Of a DNA stretch of 64,000 nucleotides, positions 1 through 7,832 are shown piece after piece (the first letter of the stretch is position 1; each line of letters begins with the position of its first letter). The translations under genes and the position numbers were made by a program. The notes under the pieces were generated by a model. It saw nothing but the letters and a program-made list of their open reading frames with translations, was not told the origin of the DNA and ran no database searches. Source of the stretch: Phenylobacterium zucineum HLK1. GTDB lineage: Bacteria; Pseudomonadota; Alphaproteobacteria; Caulobacterales; Caulobacteraceae. Where the stretch lies: contig NC_011144.1 in assembly GCF_000017265.1 (NCBI RefSeq), positions 806,001 through 870,000 on the forward strand, written 5' to 3'.

Positions 1-437
1 GTCGCCTCGGCCGGCGGGAAGCCCTCCAGCCAGGCGCTCCAGTCGGTCATGCCGGGCGGGACCGGCGCGGCTTCCACCCCGTAAGCCTCCGCGATCTCGG
101 CCGGGGTTGCGACCGCCAGCACCGGCACGCCGGGCGGCAGGGCCTCGCGGATCCCCTCGATGAGGTCGGCGTGGATGACGATCGCCTTGGCGCCTGAATT
201 CTCGAACAGGTAGCGCGCTTCGTCGGCCGTGTAGTGCCAGTTCACCGGCGTCGGATAGGCGCCGATCAGGCCGGCGGCGAAACTCGCCTCGAAGAACGGA
301 AAATCGTTGCGCAGGTAGAGCGCGACCAGATCGCCCCGGCCGACGCCCAGGCTGGCCAGGCCCGCGGCCGCGCGCGCCGCCCGTTGCTGGAGATCGCCCA
401 TCGGCAGCCGCCGTGCGCCGCTGGTAAGTTCGCCCAT
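1..437 (-). CDS. Acyl-CoA synthetase (AMP-forming), N-terminal part only
   Basis: This is the first ~145 codons of an AMP-dependent synthetase/ligase; the rest lies beyond the left edge. The translation starts MGELTSGARRLPMGDLQQR and runs into the typical N-terminal fold of fatty-acid/aryl CoA ligases, with GRGDLVALYLRNDFPFFEA at about residues 37-55 and a YPTPVNWHYTADEARYLFENS segment near 63-83 that is characteristic of the family. The P-loop and adenylation motifs would lie outside the window. The start is ATG at 437-435, with a GGGAGG Shine-Dalgarno 5 nt upstream. Such enzymes activate a carboxylic acid to its CoA thioester in the cytoplasm; the substrate cannot be told from this part. 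Confidence 0.8.
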   Translation of the reverse strand, partial: MGELTSGARRLPMGDLQQRAARAAAGLASLGVGRGDLVALYLRNDFPFFEASFAAGLIGAYPTPVNWHYTADEARYLFENSGAKAIVIHADLIEGIREALPPGVPVLAVATPAEIAEAYGVEAAPVPPGMTDWSAWLEGFPPAEA

Positions 438-577
438 GTCGTCCTCCCGGGCGCTCTGCCGGCGCCTCGGGGACAGTAAACGCCAACCTCCGCGCCCTCG
501 CCAGATGCCCCCGCGGAAGCCGGCGGTTTGCGGCGGATCAGGGCGCCGCCGGACGATCCGTCCATCCTGGGCTGCGC

Positions 578-605
578 TTGTTATATTAGGAGGATCTAAT
601 ATATT
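578..605 (+). promoter_or_regulatory. Promoter of the persulfide dioxygenase operon
   Basis: A TTGTTA (578-583), 16-nt spacer, TATATT (600-605) arrangement sits 25 nt before the ATG at 631. It is an AT-rich island in otherwise GC-rich DNA. The predicted transcription start would be near 612, giving a short leader that holds the AAAGGGA ribosome-binding site. This is pattern recognition; no start-site data are available. Confidence 0.55.
582..603. promoter_or_regulatory. Perfect inverted-repeat operator (ArsR/BigR-like site)
   Basis: TATATTAG, six bases, CTATTAG's exact complement CTAATATA: an 8+6+8 perfect palindrome placed between and over the -35 and -10 elements. In other proteobacteria, persulfide dioxygenase/TauE operons are repressed by the ArsR-family persulfide sensor BigR (SqrR), which binds AT-rich palindromes at this position. 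That the same kind of protein binds here is inference; no such regulator gene is in the window. Confidence 0.6.
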
Positions 606-630
606 GGATCTCGAAAGGGAGCCCACGAAC

Positions 631-1491
631 ATGCGACCCCACGTCCAGACGTTCTTCGACCGCGCCACCTCGACCGCCACGCACCTCGTCTCGGACCCGG
701 CGACCGGCGTCGCCGCCGTCGTCGATCCGGTGCTGGATTTCGACCCCAAGTCGGCGAAGCTCTCGACCCGCTCGGCCGACGAGGTGCTGGCCGCCGTCCG
801 CGACCAGGGCCTGAAGCTCGCCTTCGTTCTGGAGACCCACGCCCACGCCGACCACCTCTCGGCGGGCGACTACATCCGCAAGGCGACGGGCGCCGAGCTC
901 GTCATCGGCGCCAACATCCGCGAGGTTCAGAAGACCTTCATCCCGATGTTCGAGGCCGACGACGTCAGCCCCGACGGCCGGGTCTTCGACGTGCTGCTGG
1001 GCGAGGGCGACGTCCTGCGGATGGGCGAGATCGAGATCGGCGTGCTGCACACGCCCGGCCACACGCCCGCCTGCGTCACCTACCTGATCGGCGACGCCGC
1101 CTTCGTGGGCGACACCCTGTTCATGCCGGACTACGGCACGGCGCGGGCGGACTTCCCGGGCGGCGACGCCGCGACGCTCTTCCGCTCGATCCGCAAGATC
1201 CTGGCGCTGCCGCCGCAGACCCGGATCTTCGTCGGCCACGACTACCTGCCCGAAGGCCGCGAGACCTTCCGCTGGGAGACGACCGTGGCCGAGCAGCGGG
1301 CGGGCAACGTCCACGTCCACGACGGCGTCTCGGAGGCCGAGTTCGTGGCCATGCGGACGGCGCGCGACGCCACGCTGGCGGCGCCGACGCTGATCCTGCC
1401 CTCGCTGCAGGTGAACATCCGCGCCGGCGCCCTGCCGCCGCCCACGCCGAGGGGTCACGTGTTCCTGCGGCTGCCGGTCACCACCCCCTGA
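631..1491 (+). CDS. Persulfide dioxygenase (ETHE1/Blh-type MBL-fold)
   Basis: A 286-residue metallo-beta-lactamase-fold protein. Metal ligands typical of ETHE1-like sulfur dioxygenases are visible: HAHADH at 70-75, H144 in TPGH, D161 in GDTLF and H203 in VGHDY, plus the family segment ADFPGGDA near 173-180. These enzymes oxidise glutathione persulfide to sulfite in the cytoplasm. The ORF stays open upstream to 436, but the ATG at 631 has AAAGGGA in front, lies just downstream of the promoter/operator, and begins the conserved fold. The next gene, a sulfite-exporter family protein, starts 1 nt after the stop, so the pair forms a sulfide/persulfide detoxification operon like the BigR regulon. 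Confidence 0.9.
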   Translation: MRPHVQTFFDRATSTATHLVSDPATGVAAVVDPVLDFDPKSAKLSTRSADEVLAAVRDQGLKLAFVLETHAHADHLSAGDYIRKATGAELVIGANIREVQKTFIPMFEADDVSPDGRVFDVLLGEGDVLRMGEIEIGVLHTPGHTPACVTYLIGDAAFVGDTLFMPDYGTARADFPGGDAATLFRSIRKILALPPQTRIFVGHDYLPEGRETFRWETTVAEQRAGNVHVHDGVSEAEFVAMRTARDATLAAPTLILPSLQVNIRAGALPPPTPRGHVFLRLPVTTP

Positions 1492-1492
1492 C

Positions 1493-2269
1493 ATGGAGCC
1501 CTCGGCCTACTTCGCCGCGGTCGCCAGCGGAGCCCTCGTCGGCCTGCTGCTGACGGTGTTCGGCGGCGGCGGATCGGTCCTGGCCACGCCGCTGCTGCTG
1601 TACGTCGTCGGCGTGCGCGACGCCCACGTGGCGATCGGCACCTCGGCGGCGGCGGTGGCGGTGAACGCGGCGATGGGCCTCTCGGCGCAGGCCCGGGCGG
1701 GCCGGGTGAAGTGGCCCTGCGCGCTGGCGTTCGGCCTGGCGGGCCTCGCCGGCTCCCTGGCCGGGGCCCATTTCGCCAAGCAGGTGGAGGGCGGGACGCT
1801 GCTTGTCTGGTTCGCGCTGGCCATGGCGCTGGTGGGCGGCTCCATGCTGCTGCCGAAGAAGAACGAGGGCGATCCGGCGGTGCGGCTCAATCCCCGGCTG
1901 GTGGTCCGGCTCGCGCCCGTCGGCCTGCTGACCGGCCTGGCCGCCGGCTTCTTCGGCATCGGCGGCGGCTTCCTGATCGTACCGGGGCTGATGGCCGCGA
2001 CCGGCATGACCCTGGCCCACGCGGCCGCCTCCTCGCTGGTATCGGTGACGCTGTTCGGGGCGGCGACCAGCGCCAGCTACGCCGTCTCGGGCCTGGTGGA
2101 CTGGGGCCTCTTCGCCGCCCTGGTGGCGGGCGGCGCGGTCGGAGCCGTGGGCGGCGCGCCGATCGCGCGCAGGCTCGCCCGCCGCGCGGACGTGGCCCGG
2201 CGCATCTTCGCCCTGATGGTGATCGCGACCGCCGCCTACGTCGCCTGGCGGGCGCTGACCGGGACCTAG
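1493..2269 (+). CDS. TauE/SafE family sulfite exporter-like permease
   Basis: 258 residues, strongly hydrophobic, with about eight predicted membrane segments arranged as two similar halves. Each half has a glycine-rich loop (FGGGGSVLATPLL near 20-32 and FFGIGGGFLIVPGL near 152-165), the hallmark of the TauE/SafE (DUF81) family of inner-membrane anion exporters. Only 1 nt separates it from the persulfide dioxygenase, so it most likely exports the sulfite that enzyme makes. Its stop codon overlaps the stop of the convergent J-domain gene within one CTAG (2266-2269). The substrate is inferred from family and operon context. Confidence 0.85.
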   Translation: MEPSAYFAAVASGALVGLLLTVFGGGGSVLATPLLLYVVGVRDAHVAIGTSAAAVAVNAAMGLSAQARAGRVKWPCALAFGLAGLAGSLAGAHFAKQVEGGTLLVWFALAMALVGGSMLLPKKNEGDPAVRLNPRLVVRLAPVGLLTGLAAGFFGIGGGFLIVPGLMAATGMTLAHAAASSLVSVTLFGAATSASYAVSGLVDWGLFAALVAGGAVGAVGGAPIARRLARRADVARRIFALMVIATAAYVAWRALTGT

Positions 2270-2934
2270 ACCATCCCCGCCTTGCGCAGCGCCTGGTAGG
2301 CCTTGATCACCCGCTGCAGCTTCTGCTCGCCCGAGCGGTCGCCCTGGTTCGCGTCGGGGTGCAGCCGGCGGACCAGCTCGGTGTAGCGGGTGCGGATCTT
2401 GGCGCTGTCGGCGCCGGCGTCGAGGTCGAGGTCGGCCAGGGCGTTGCGCTCGATCTTGCCCAGCCGCCGGTCCTCGGGCTCGGGCGCAGGGCCGCGCCGG
2501 GCGTTGGGTCCGAACAGGTCGTGGTAGTCGCGGTAGCCACCCTGGCTCCCGCCCTGGCCTTTCGCGAACTTGTGCACGAAGGCCGCGGACTCGCGGGACA
2601 TCCGCCCGGCCTTCATCTCCCAGGTCGGCCGCCCGCCGGTCTTCAGCTCGTCCTCCTGGCGGCGGCGGATCTCGTCCTCGGAGAGGCCGGCGAAGAAGTT
2701 CCAGTTGCGATTGTATTCCGCCGCGTGCGGCTGGCAGAACCAGTAGTGCTCGTTGAGCATGTCGCGCGACTTCGGCGCCCGGGCGGTGGCCGCCCGCCGG
2801 CACCCGGGATGGTCGCAGGCCCGCTCGCCCGGCTTCAGCGCATGCACGTCCTCGGCCCGCAGATCCTCCTCCTGGGCGGGCGGGCGGACGCGGATGTCGA
2901 CGAACTTGGGCCTGTATTGAAACGCGCCGGGCAT
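2266..2934 (-). CDS. J-domain (DnaJ-like) protein with C-terminal J domain
   Basis: 222 residues. The C-terminal ~55 residues form a J domain with HPD at 192-194 in RLHPDANQGD, the motif that stimulates Hsp70 ATPase. The N-terminal part has C40, C45, C67 and H70, spaced as a possible zinc site. Full DnaJ features (G/F region, four CXXCXGXG repeats) are absent, so this is a specialised co-chaperone. It is divergent from bolA with 52 nt between start codons, a pairing found across alphaproteobacteria. The client is unknown; the link to BolA suggests iron-sulfur or envelope stress, but that is inference. Confidence 0.85.
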   Translation of the reverse strand: MPGAFQYRPKFVDIRVRPPAQEEDLRAEDVHALKPGERACDHPGCRRAATARAPKSRDMLNEHYWFCQPHAAEYNRNWNFFAGLSEDEIRRRQEDELKTGGRPTWEMKAGRMSRESAAFVHKFAKGQGGSQGGYRDYHDLFGPNARRGPAPEPEDRRLGKIERNALADLDLDAGADSAKIRTRYTELVRRLHPDANQGDRSGEQKLQRVIKAYQALRKAGMV

Positions 2935-2986
2935 GGGCCAAGTATGGGGTCCAGGAACTTCCCTTCAAGAATTGAACAGCGGGCTG

Positions 2987-3265
2987 ATGGGCGCCATAAT
3001 CGAGGCCATCCGAAACAAGCTGACCGCCGCGTTCGAGCCCACCCGGCTCGAGGTCGAGGACGACTCCGCGCGCCACCACGGCCATGCGGGGGCGAGGCCC
3101 GGCGGCGAGAGCCACTTCAACGTCGTCATCGAGGCCGCGGCCTTCGCCGGCGCGAACAAGGTCGCCCGCCAGCGGATGGTCTACCGCGCGCTCGCCGAGG
3201 AGTTGGCCGGGCCGGTGCACGCGCTGTCGGTGAAGGCCCTCGCGCCGGGCGAGGCGTCCTCCTGA
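2987..3265 (+). CDS. bolA: BolA family protein
   Basis: 92 residues from the ATG at 2987 (MGAIIEAIRNKLTAAFEP). The open frame extends to 2933, but those codons overlap the promoter region of the divergent J-domain gene and are not BolA-like. The class II KH-like fold is recognisable: LEVEDDSARHHGHAGA near 20-35, then HFNVVIEAAAF, RQRMVYRALAEEL and a C-terminal HALSVKALAP. BolA proteins work with monothiol glutaredoxins in iron-sulfur handling and influence cell shape and stress responses. No glutaredoxin-4-type partner is adjacent (grxC at 41410 is the dithiol type). Confidence 0.88.
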   Translation: MGAIIEAIRNKLTAAFEPTRLEVEDDSARHHGHAGARPGGESHFNVVIEAAAFAGANKVARQRMVYRALAEELAGPVHALSVKALAPGEASS

Positions 3266-3388
3266 TTCGCGCGCTGCGCAGGGGCGCCAAGGCTTGTTCC
3301 GGACGGACATCCCGGTTCAGGTAGGCGTCACGAGAACGCCCGGGTTCGCGCATCGGCGGGATCACCGGGGAAGCGGAGGAGGGGCCAG

Positions 3389-3886
3389 TTGCGCACGACC
3401 ATCACCGTCAATGGAGAGGCGCGTTCGGTCGACGTCGATCCCCGCACGACCCTCCTCGACCTCCTGCGCGAGACCCTGGGCCTGACGGGGACCAAGAAGG
3501 GCTGCGACCACGGCCAGTGCGGGGCGTGCACGGTGCTGGTGAACGGCGTGCGCATCAACGCCTGCCTCTCCCTGGCGGTCATGCACGACGGCGACGAGGT
3601 GGTCAGCATCGAGGGCCTCGGGACGCCGGACGCCCTGCACCCGATGCAACAGGCCTTCCTGACCCACGACGCCTTCCAGTGCGGCTACTGCACCCCCGGC
3701 CAGATCTGTTCGGCGGTCGGCATGCTGGCCGAGGTCGAGGCCGGTTGGCCCAGCCAGGAGACCGGGGACCTGACCGCGCCCGTCGACCTCACCGACGCCG
3801 AGCTGCGCGAGCGGATGAGCGGCAACCTCTGCCGCTGCTCGGCCTATCCGCAGATCGTGGCCGCCATCCGCGAGGTCGCCGGATGA
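3389..3886 (+). CDS. Aldehyde oxidase/xanthine dehydrogenase family 2Fe-2S subunit (PaoA-like)
   Basis: 165 residues with both [2Fe-2S] sites of molybdenum hydroxylases: plant-ferredoxin type C39, C44, C47, C59 and the C-terminal type C98, C101, C148, C150. It passes electrons from the molybdenum centre to the FAD subunit. It starts at TTG (3389) behind GGAGGAGGGG and begins directly at the ferredoxin fold, so unlike E. coli PaoA there is no Tat signal peptide; the complex should be cytoplasmic. It is the first gene of a three-gene operon; its TGA overlaps the next ATG (ATGA). Confidence 0.9.
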   Translation: MRTTITVNGEARSVDVDPRTTLLDLLRETLGLTGTKKGCDHGQCGACTVLVNGVRINACLSLAVMHDGDEVVSIEGLGTPDALHPMQQAFLTHDAFQCGYCTPGQICSAVGMLAEVEAGWPSQETGDLTAPVDLTDAELRERMSGNLCRCSAYPQIVAAIREVAG

Positions 3887-4833
3887 GGCCGTTCACCTAC
3901 GAGCGGGCCGGGAGCGCGCTGGCGGCGGTCCAGGCCGCGGCGGCGACGCCCGAGGCGAAGTTCATCGCCGGCGGCACCAACCTGCTCGACCTGATGAAGC
4001 TCGACATCGAGCGGCCGGCCCACCTGATCGACGTCGGCCGCCTGCCGCTCGCTGCGATCGAGGAGACGCCCGAGGGGGGCCTCAGGATCGGGGCGATGGC
4101 GACGAACAGCCAGGCGGCCGCCGACCCGCGGGTGCGCGCGCGCTATCCGGTCCTGGCCCAGGCGATCGTGGCCGGCGGCTCGCCCCAGCTGCGCAACAAG
4201 GCCAGCGTCGGCGGCAACCTGATGCAGCGGACCCGCTGCGCCTATTTCTACGACACGGCCAAGCCCTGCAATAAGCGCGAGCCCGGCTCCGGCTGCGGCG
4301 CGCTGGAGGGCCTGAACCGCAACGCCGCGATCCTCGGGCAGAGCCACGCGTGCATCGCCACCCACGCCTCGGACATGGCCGTCGCCCTGGCGGCCCTGGA
4401 CGCCGTCGTCGAGACCCTGGCGCCGACCGGCGAGACGCGGGCGTTCCCGCTGCTGGAGCTGCACCGCCTGCCCGGCGAGACGCCGCAGGTGGACACCCAC
4501 CTCATCCCGGGCGAGCTGATCACCGCGGTGGTGCTGCCGCCCCCGCCGCCGGGCGGCCAGGTCTACCGCAAGGCCCGTGACCGCGCCTCCTACGCCGGGG
4601 GCCTGGCCAGCGTCGCGGTGGCGGGCGGCGCTGTGGCGCTGGGCATGGTGGCGCACAAGCCGTGGCGGGCCGCCGACGCCGAGGCGGCGCTCGCGGCCGG
4701 CGCCTCGCCGCGCGAGGCCGCGGACATCGAACTGGCGCAGGCGGCCGCGGCCGGCCGCAACGCCTTCAAGGTGGAGCTGGTCGCCCGGCTGACGGCCGCG
4801 GCGGTCGCCGAGGCGCGGGGGAGGGGCCGATGA
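3883..4833 (+). CDS. Molybdenum hydroxylase FAD-binding subunit (PaoB-like)
   Basis: 316 residues from the ATG that overlaps the previous stop. FAD motifs are visible: [13 protein letters not shown] near 27-39 and [11 protein letters not shown] near 106-116. Cysteines at 119, 129, 138 and 157 (RTRC, KPCNKR, GSGC, HACI) match the insertion that carries an extra [4Fe-4S] cluster in PaoB-type subunits and is missing from ordinary xanthine dehydrogenases. This points to a PaoABC-like aldehyde oxidoreductase rather than a purine enzyme. Its end overlaps the catalytic subunit start by ATGA, implying translational coupling. Confidence 0.9.
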   Translation: MRPFTYERAGSALAAVQAAAATPEAKFIAGGTNLLDLMKLDIERPAHLIDVGRLPLAAIEETPEGGLRIGAMATNSQAAADPRVRARYPVLAQAIVAGGSPQLRNKASVGGNLMQRTRCAYFYDTAKPCNKREPGSGCGALEGLNRNAAILGQSHACIATHASDMAVALAALDAVVETLAPTGETRAFPLLELHRLPGETPQVDTHLIPGELITAVVLPPPPPGGQVYRKARDRASYAGGLASVAVAGGAVALGMVAHKPWRAADAEAALAAGASPREAADIELAQAAAAGRNAFKVELVARLTAAAVAEARGRGR

Positions 4834-7094
4834 GCTCGGTTCGCGACTGGGAAGCGACCAATCCGATCAAGGAAGGCCGCGCCGGCGTCTTCGGCAAGGC
4901 CGTGGACCGTTATGAAGGGCCGCTCAAGGTCACCGGGACCGCCCCCTACGCCTACGAGGTGGAGCCGCCGGCCCAGCCCGCCTATGGGGTCATGGTCGGG
5001 GCCGAGATCGCCCGTGGCCGGATCGCCGATGTGGACACCGCCGAAGCCGAGGCCGCGCCGGGCGTGCGCCTCGTCTGGACCCATCGCAACGTCCCGGCCC
5101 AGGCGCCCCGCGGCACGCGGGTCCATCCGCGCAGCACCGCCGGGTCGAAGCCCGCGCTGGAGAGCGACCGGATCGTCCACTTCGGCCAGCCGGTCGCCTT
5201 CGTCGCCGCCGACACCCTGGAGCAGGCCACGGCCGCGGCGCGCCTCGTGCGGCTCGCCTACGCCGAAGAGCCGGCGGTCACCGACTTCTCGGCCAACCTC
5301 GACGCCGCGGGCGATCCGCCCGGCGAGGGCGACGTGCAGGTCGGCGACTTCGAGGCGGGCTTCTCGGCCGCGCCGGTGCAGTTCGACGCCACCTGGACGA
5401 CCCCGGTGCAGAACCACTGCCAGATGGAGCCGTGCGCCACCACGGCCTGGTGGGAGGGGGGGACCTGCGTCGTCCACACCTCGGTCCAGATGGTGAAGCC
5501 GGCCCAGCATGGCCTGGCCGAAACCCTCGGGATCGGGCGCGACGACGTGCGGCTCCTGACCCGCTACATCGGCGGCGGCTTCGGCGGGAAGGGCCAGACC
5601 TACGACGACCTGACGCTGGCGGCGCTGGCTGCGCGCGCTCTGGGCCGGCCCGTGAAGGTCGCTTTCACCCGCCGGCAGATGATGCAGGCCACGGTGCACC
5701 GGCCGGCGACGGTTCAGCGGGTCCGCCTGGGCGCCCAGGCGGATGGCCGGCTCACCGCCATGTCGCTGATGACCTGGACCCACTGCGACCGGGACGGCGC
5801 GTTCACCGAGCGCGCGTCCAACTTCGCGCGCAGCCTCTACGCGGCCCCCAACCGCCTGACCGGCCACCGGCTGGTGAAGCTGGACCTGCCGGCCGCTGGC
5901 CCTATGCGGGCGCCTGGCGAGGCCTCGGGCACGCTCAGCCTGGAATGCGCCATGGACGAGCTGGCCGAACGGCTCGGCCTCGACCCCATCGAGCTGCGCA
6001 TCCGCAACGAGCCGCAGGCCGATCCCGAGACCGGCCGCCCGTTCTCCATGCGCCAGCTGGTCCGCTGCATGCGCGAGGGCGCGCAGCTGTTCGGCTGGGA
6101 CCGCCGCAATCCGGTTCCGGGCCAGGTCCGCGACGGCCGCTGGCTGGTCGGCGTGGGGATGGCGGCGGCGATCCGCGGCAACTTCCTGCTGCCCGCCAAG
6201 TGCAGCTTCCAGGTGGACGCCGACGGGGTGATCACCGTGCGCCAGGGCATGACCGACATCGGCACCGGGACCTATACGGTGCTGGCCCAGATCGCGGCCG
6301 AAACCCTGGGCGTGCCGCTGGCCAGCGTGCGGGTCGAGATCGGCGATTCCGAGCTGCCGCCGGCCCCCGGCTCGGGCGGCCAGTTCGGGGCGGCCTCGGC
6401 CGGTTCGGCGGCGCTGGACGCGGGCATGAACCTTCGCCGGGCCCTGGCCGAGCTGGCGGTGGGCGATCCGGCCTCGCCGCTGCACGGCGGGGATGCGGCG
6501 GCCGTGACCTTCCATGACGGGCTTGTCGCCCTGGAGAACCGGGCCGAGACGATCGCGGCCCTGGTCGCCCGCGCCGCGCCCCAGGGCCTCACCGCCGACG
6601 GCGAGATCCGCCCGGCGGCGGATGCGCGCGAGTGGAGCCAGCACACCTATGGGGCCCACTTCGTCGAGGTGGGCGTCGATCCGGTGACCGGCGAGACGCG
6701 CGTGAGGCGGATGCTGGGGGTGTTCGCCGCGGGCCGGATCATCAACGCCAAGACCGCCCGCAGCCAGCTGACCGGGGGGATGATCTGGGGCGCGGCCTCG
6801 GCTCTGCACGAGGGCAATGCGGTGGACGCGCGCTACGGCTCCTTCATCGCCCAGGACCTCGCCCAGTACGTGATCCCCGTCCAGGCCGACATCGGCGAGG
6901 TGGAGGCGATCATGCTCGACGAGGTGGACGACAAGGCCAATCCGATGGGCGTGAAGGGCGTGGGCGAGCTCGGCAACTCGGGGGCCGGCGCGGCCGTGGC
7001 CAACGCCGTCTACAACGCCTGCGGGGTGCGCGTGCGCGACTACCCGATCACGCCCGACAAGCTGCTCGCGGGCCTTGCGGCCAGGGGTTTCTGA
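4830..7094 (+). CDS. Molybdopterin-binding catalytic subunit, aldehyde oxidase family (PaoC-like)
   Basis: 754 residues. It shows the family's molybdopterin-binding stretches ([15 protein letters not shown] near 248-262, a [17 protein letters not shown] segment) and the catalytic glutamate in [12 protein letters not shown] (E713 by count). It hydroxylates aldehydes or heterocycles using water as oxygen donor, with molybdenum cytosine dinucleotide in the PaoC branch. The operon 3389-7094 encodes the full alpha-beta-gamma complex. No XdhC/PaoD maturation factor or transporter gene is beside it, so the cofactor chaperone must be elsewhere. The actual substrate cannot be read from sequence. Confidence 0.9.
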   Translation: MSSVRDWEATNPIKEGRAGVFGKAVDRYEGPLKVTGTAPYAYEVEPPAQPAYGVMVGAEIARGRIADVDTAEAEAAPGVRLVWTHRNVPAQAPRGTRVHPRSTAGSKPALESDRIVHFGQPVAFVAADTLEQATAAARLVRLAYAEEPAVTDFSANLDAAGDPPGEGDVQVGDFEAGFSAAPVQFDATWTTPVQNHCQMEPCATTAWWEGGTCVVHTSVQMVKPAQHGLAETLGIGRDDVRLLTRYIGGGFGGKGQTYDDLTLAALAARALGRPVKVAFTRRQMMQATVHRPATVQRVRLGAQADGRLTAMSLMTWTHCDRDGAFTERASNFARSLYAAPNRLTGHRLVKLDLPAAGPMRAPGEASGTLSLECAMDELAERLGLDPIELRIRNEPQADPETGRPFSMRQLVRCMREGAQLFGWDRRNPVPGQVRDGRWLVGVGMAAAIRGNFLLPAKCSFQVDADGVITVRQGMTDIGTGTYTVLAQIAAETLGVPLASVRVEIGDSELPPAPGSGGQFGAASAGSAALDAGMNLRRALAELAVGDPASPLHGGDAAAVTFHDGLVALENRAETIAALVARAAPQGLTADGEIRPAADAREWSQHTYGAHFVEVGVDPVTGETRVRRMLGVFAAGRIINAKTARSQLTGGMIWGAASALHEGNAVDARYGSFIAQDLAQYVIPVQADIGEVEAIMLDEVDDKANPMGVKGVGELGNSGAGAAVANAVYNACGVRVRDYPITPDKLLAGLAARGF

Positions 7095-7175
7095 TTTCGC
7101 AGAACGGTTCTGCCGAAACGCTTATGGCGCACGGCCGCGCTCGTCCCCATCTTGCTGGCGACAAGGAGACGGGAC

Positions 7176-7265
7176 GTGAAGATCCTACTTTCGCTGGCGG
7201 CGCTGATCGGCTCGACGGCCTTCCTGGCCCAGGGCCTGGCGGCGCGCGCGCTCGAATACCTCTAG
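7176..7265 (+). CDS. Very small predicted membrane protein (29 aa)
   Basis: A 29-residue ORF starting with GTG (7176) behind AAGGAGA with good spacing; translation begins MKILLSLAALIGSTAFLAQG and is one hydrophobic segment with a Lys near the N-terminus, resembling a single-span peptide or an uncleaved signal. It ends in TAG that overlaps the stop of the convergent response regulator within CTAG, the same tail-to-tail layout as four accepted gene pairs in this window. It lies 81 nt after the molybdenum hydroxylase operon and may be co-transcribed. No homology is claimed. Confidence 0.45.
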   Translation: MKILLSLAALIGSTAFLAQGLAARALEYL

Positions 7266-7639
7266 GCGGCCGCCGCCCTCAGCTCGCCCAGCACGCGGGC
7301 CAGGTCGCCCTCGCGGAACGGCTTCTGCAGGACGGGCGAGCCGCGATCCACTTCCCGCAGACCCGCATCCCCGTAGCCGGTGGCGAAGGCGAACGGCGCG
7401 CCGCGCTCGCGCAGCAGGTCGGCGAGCGGGAAGATCGGCTGTCCGCCCAGGTTCACGTCCAGGACGGCGCAGTCCAGGTCGGCTTCCTTGGCGAGTGCGA
7501 TGGCCTCGTCCAGGCGCGAGGCGGGGCCGACGACCGTGCAGCCCAGGTCCGCCAGCATGTCCTCGATCAGCATCGAGACCATCATCTCATCCTCGACGAC
7601 GAGGACGCGCATGCCTTCGAGGCTGGGCTTGTCGGTCAT
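7262..7639 (-). CDS. Single-domain response regulator, FATGUY type
   Basis: 125 residues from the ATG at 7639, which has GGAG 8 nt upstream; an in-frame ATG at 7678 would add 13 residues. It is a stand-alone receiver: acidic E16/D17, phosphoacceptor D61 in AVLDVN, T87 in FATGYG and K106 in LQKPF. FATG(x)Y marks the alphaproteobacterial FATGUY class, several of which feed the PhyR-EcfG general stress pathway. There is no output domain, so it should act by phosphotransfer or protein contact. A perfect EcfG promoter motif (7797-7822) faces the gene, fitting a feedback role in stress control. Confidence 0.85.
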   Translation of the reverse strand: MTDKPSLEGMRVLVVEDEMMVSMLIEDMLADLGCTVVGPASRLDEAIALAKEADLDCAVLDVNLGGQPIFPLADLLRERGAPFAFATGYGDAGLREVDRGSPVLQKPFREGDLARVLGELRAAAA

Positions 7640-7796
7640 GCTGGGGGCTCCGGCGCCAGATTCCTTGAGGTTCTGCATCGCCTAACCACATGCCACGCCG
7701 CTTGAACAGCGGCTGAACGGGGGGCGGGGCCCGGGCGCCGTGCGGCGTGTATGCGACCTCAATTCGACGGACCCCCAGCGGCGGCGAACACGGATC

Positions 7797-7822
7797 AAAC
7801 GATAAGCTGCGCCGTGGGTTCC
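7797..7822 (-). promoter_or_regulatory. EcfG (general stress sigma) promoter motif
   Basis: On the minus strand: GGAAC (7822-7818), 16 bases, CGTTT (7801-7797). This equals the consensus GGAAC-N16/17-CGTT of the alphaproteobacterial sigma factor EcfG/SigT. It points at the response regulator and would give a leader of roughly 110-150 nt. A conventional sigma-70 promoter is not obvious in the same interval (7640-7832). Confidence 0.6.
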
Positions 7823-7832
7823 GCAGGGCGGC

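Noticed and set aside
1478..3310. 610-codon minus-strand frame across TauE, the J-domain gene and bolA
   Set aside because: It spans three well-supported genes on both strands and reads as Arg/Gly/Pro-rich nonsense.
7096..7117. Imperfect inverted repeat after the molybdenum hydroxylase operon as terminator
   Set aside because: The arms are offset by one base and no T-run follows; it may be chance.
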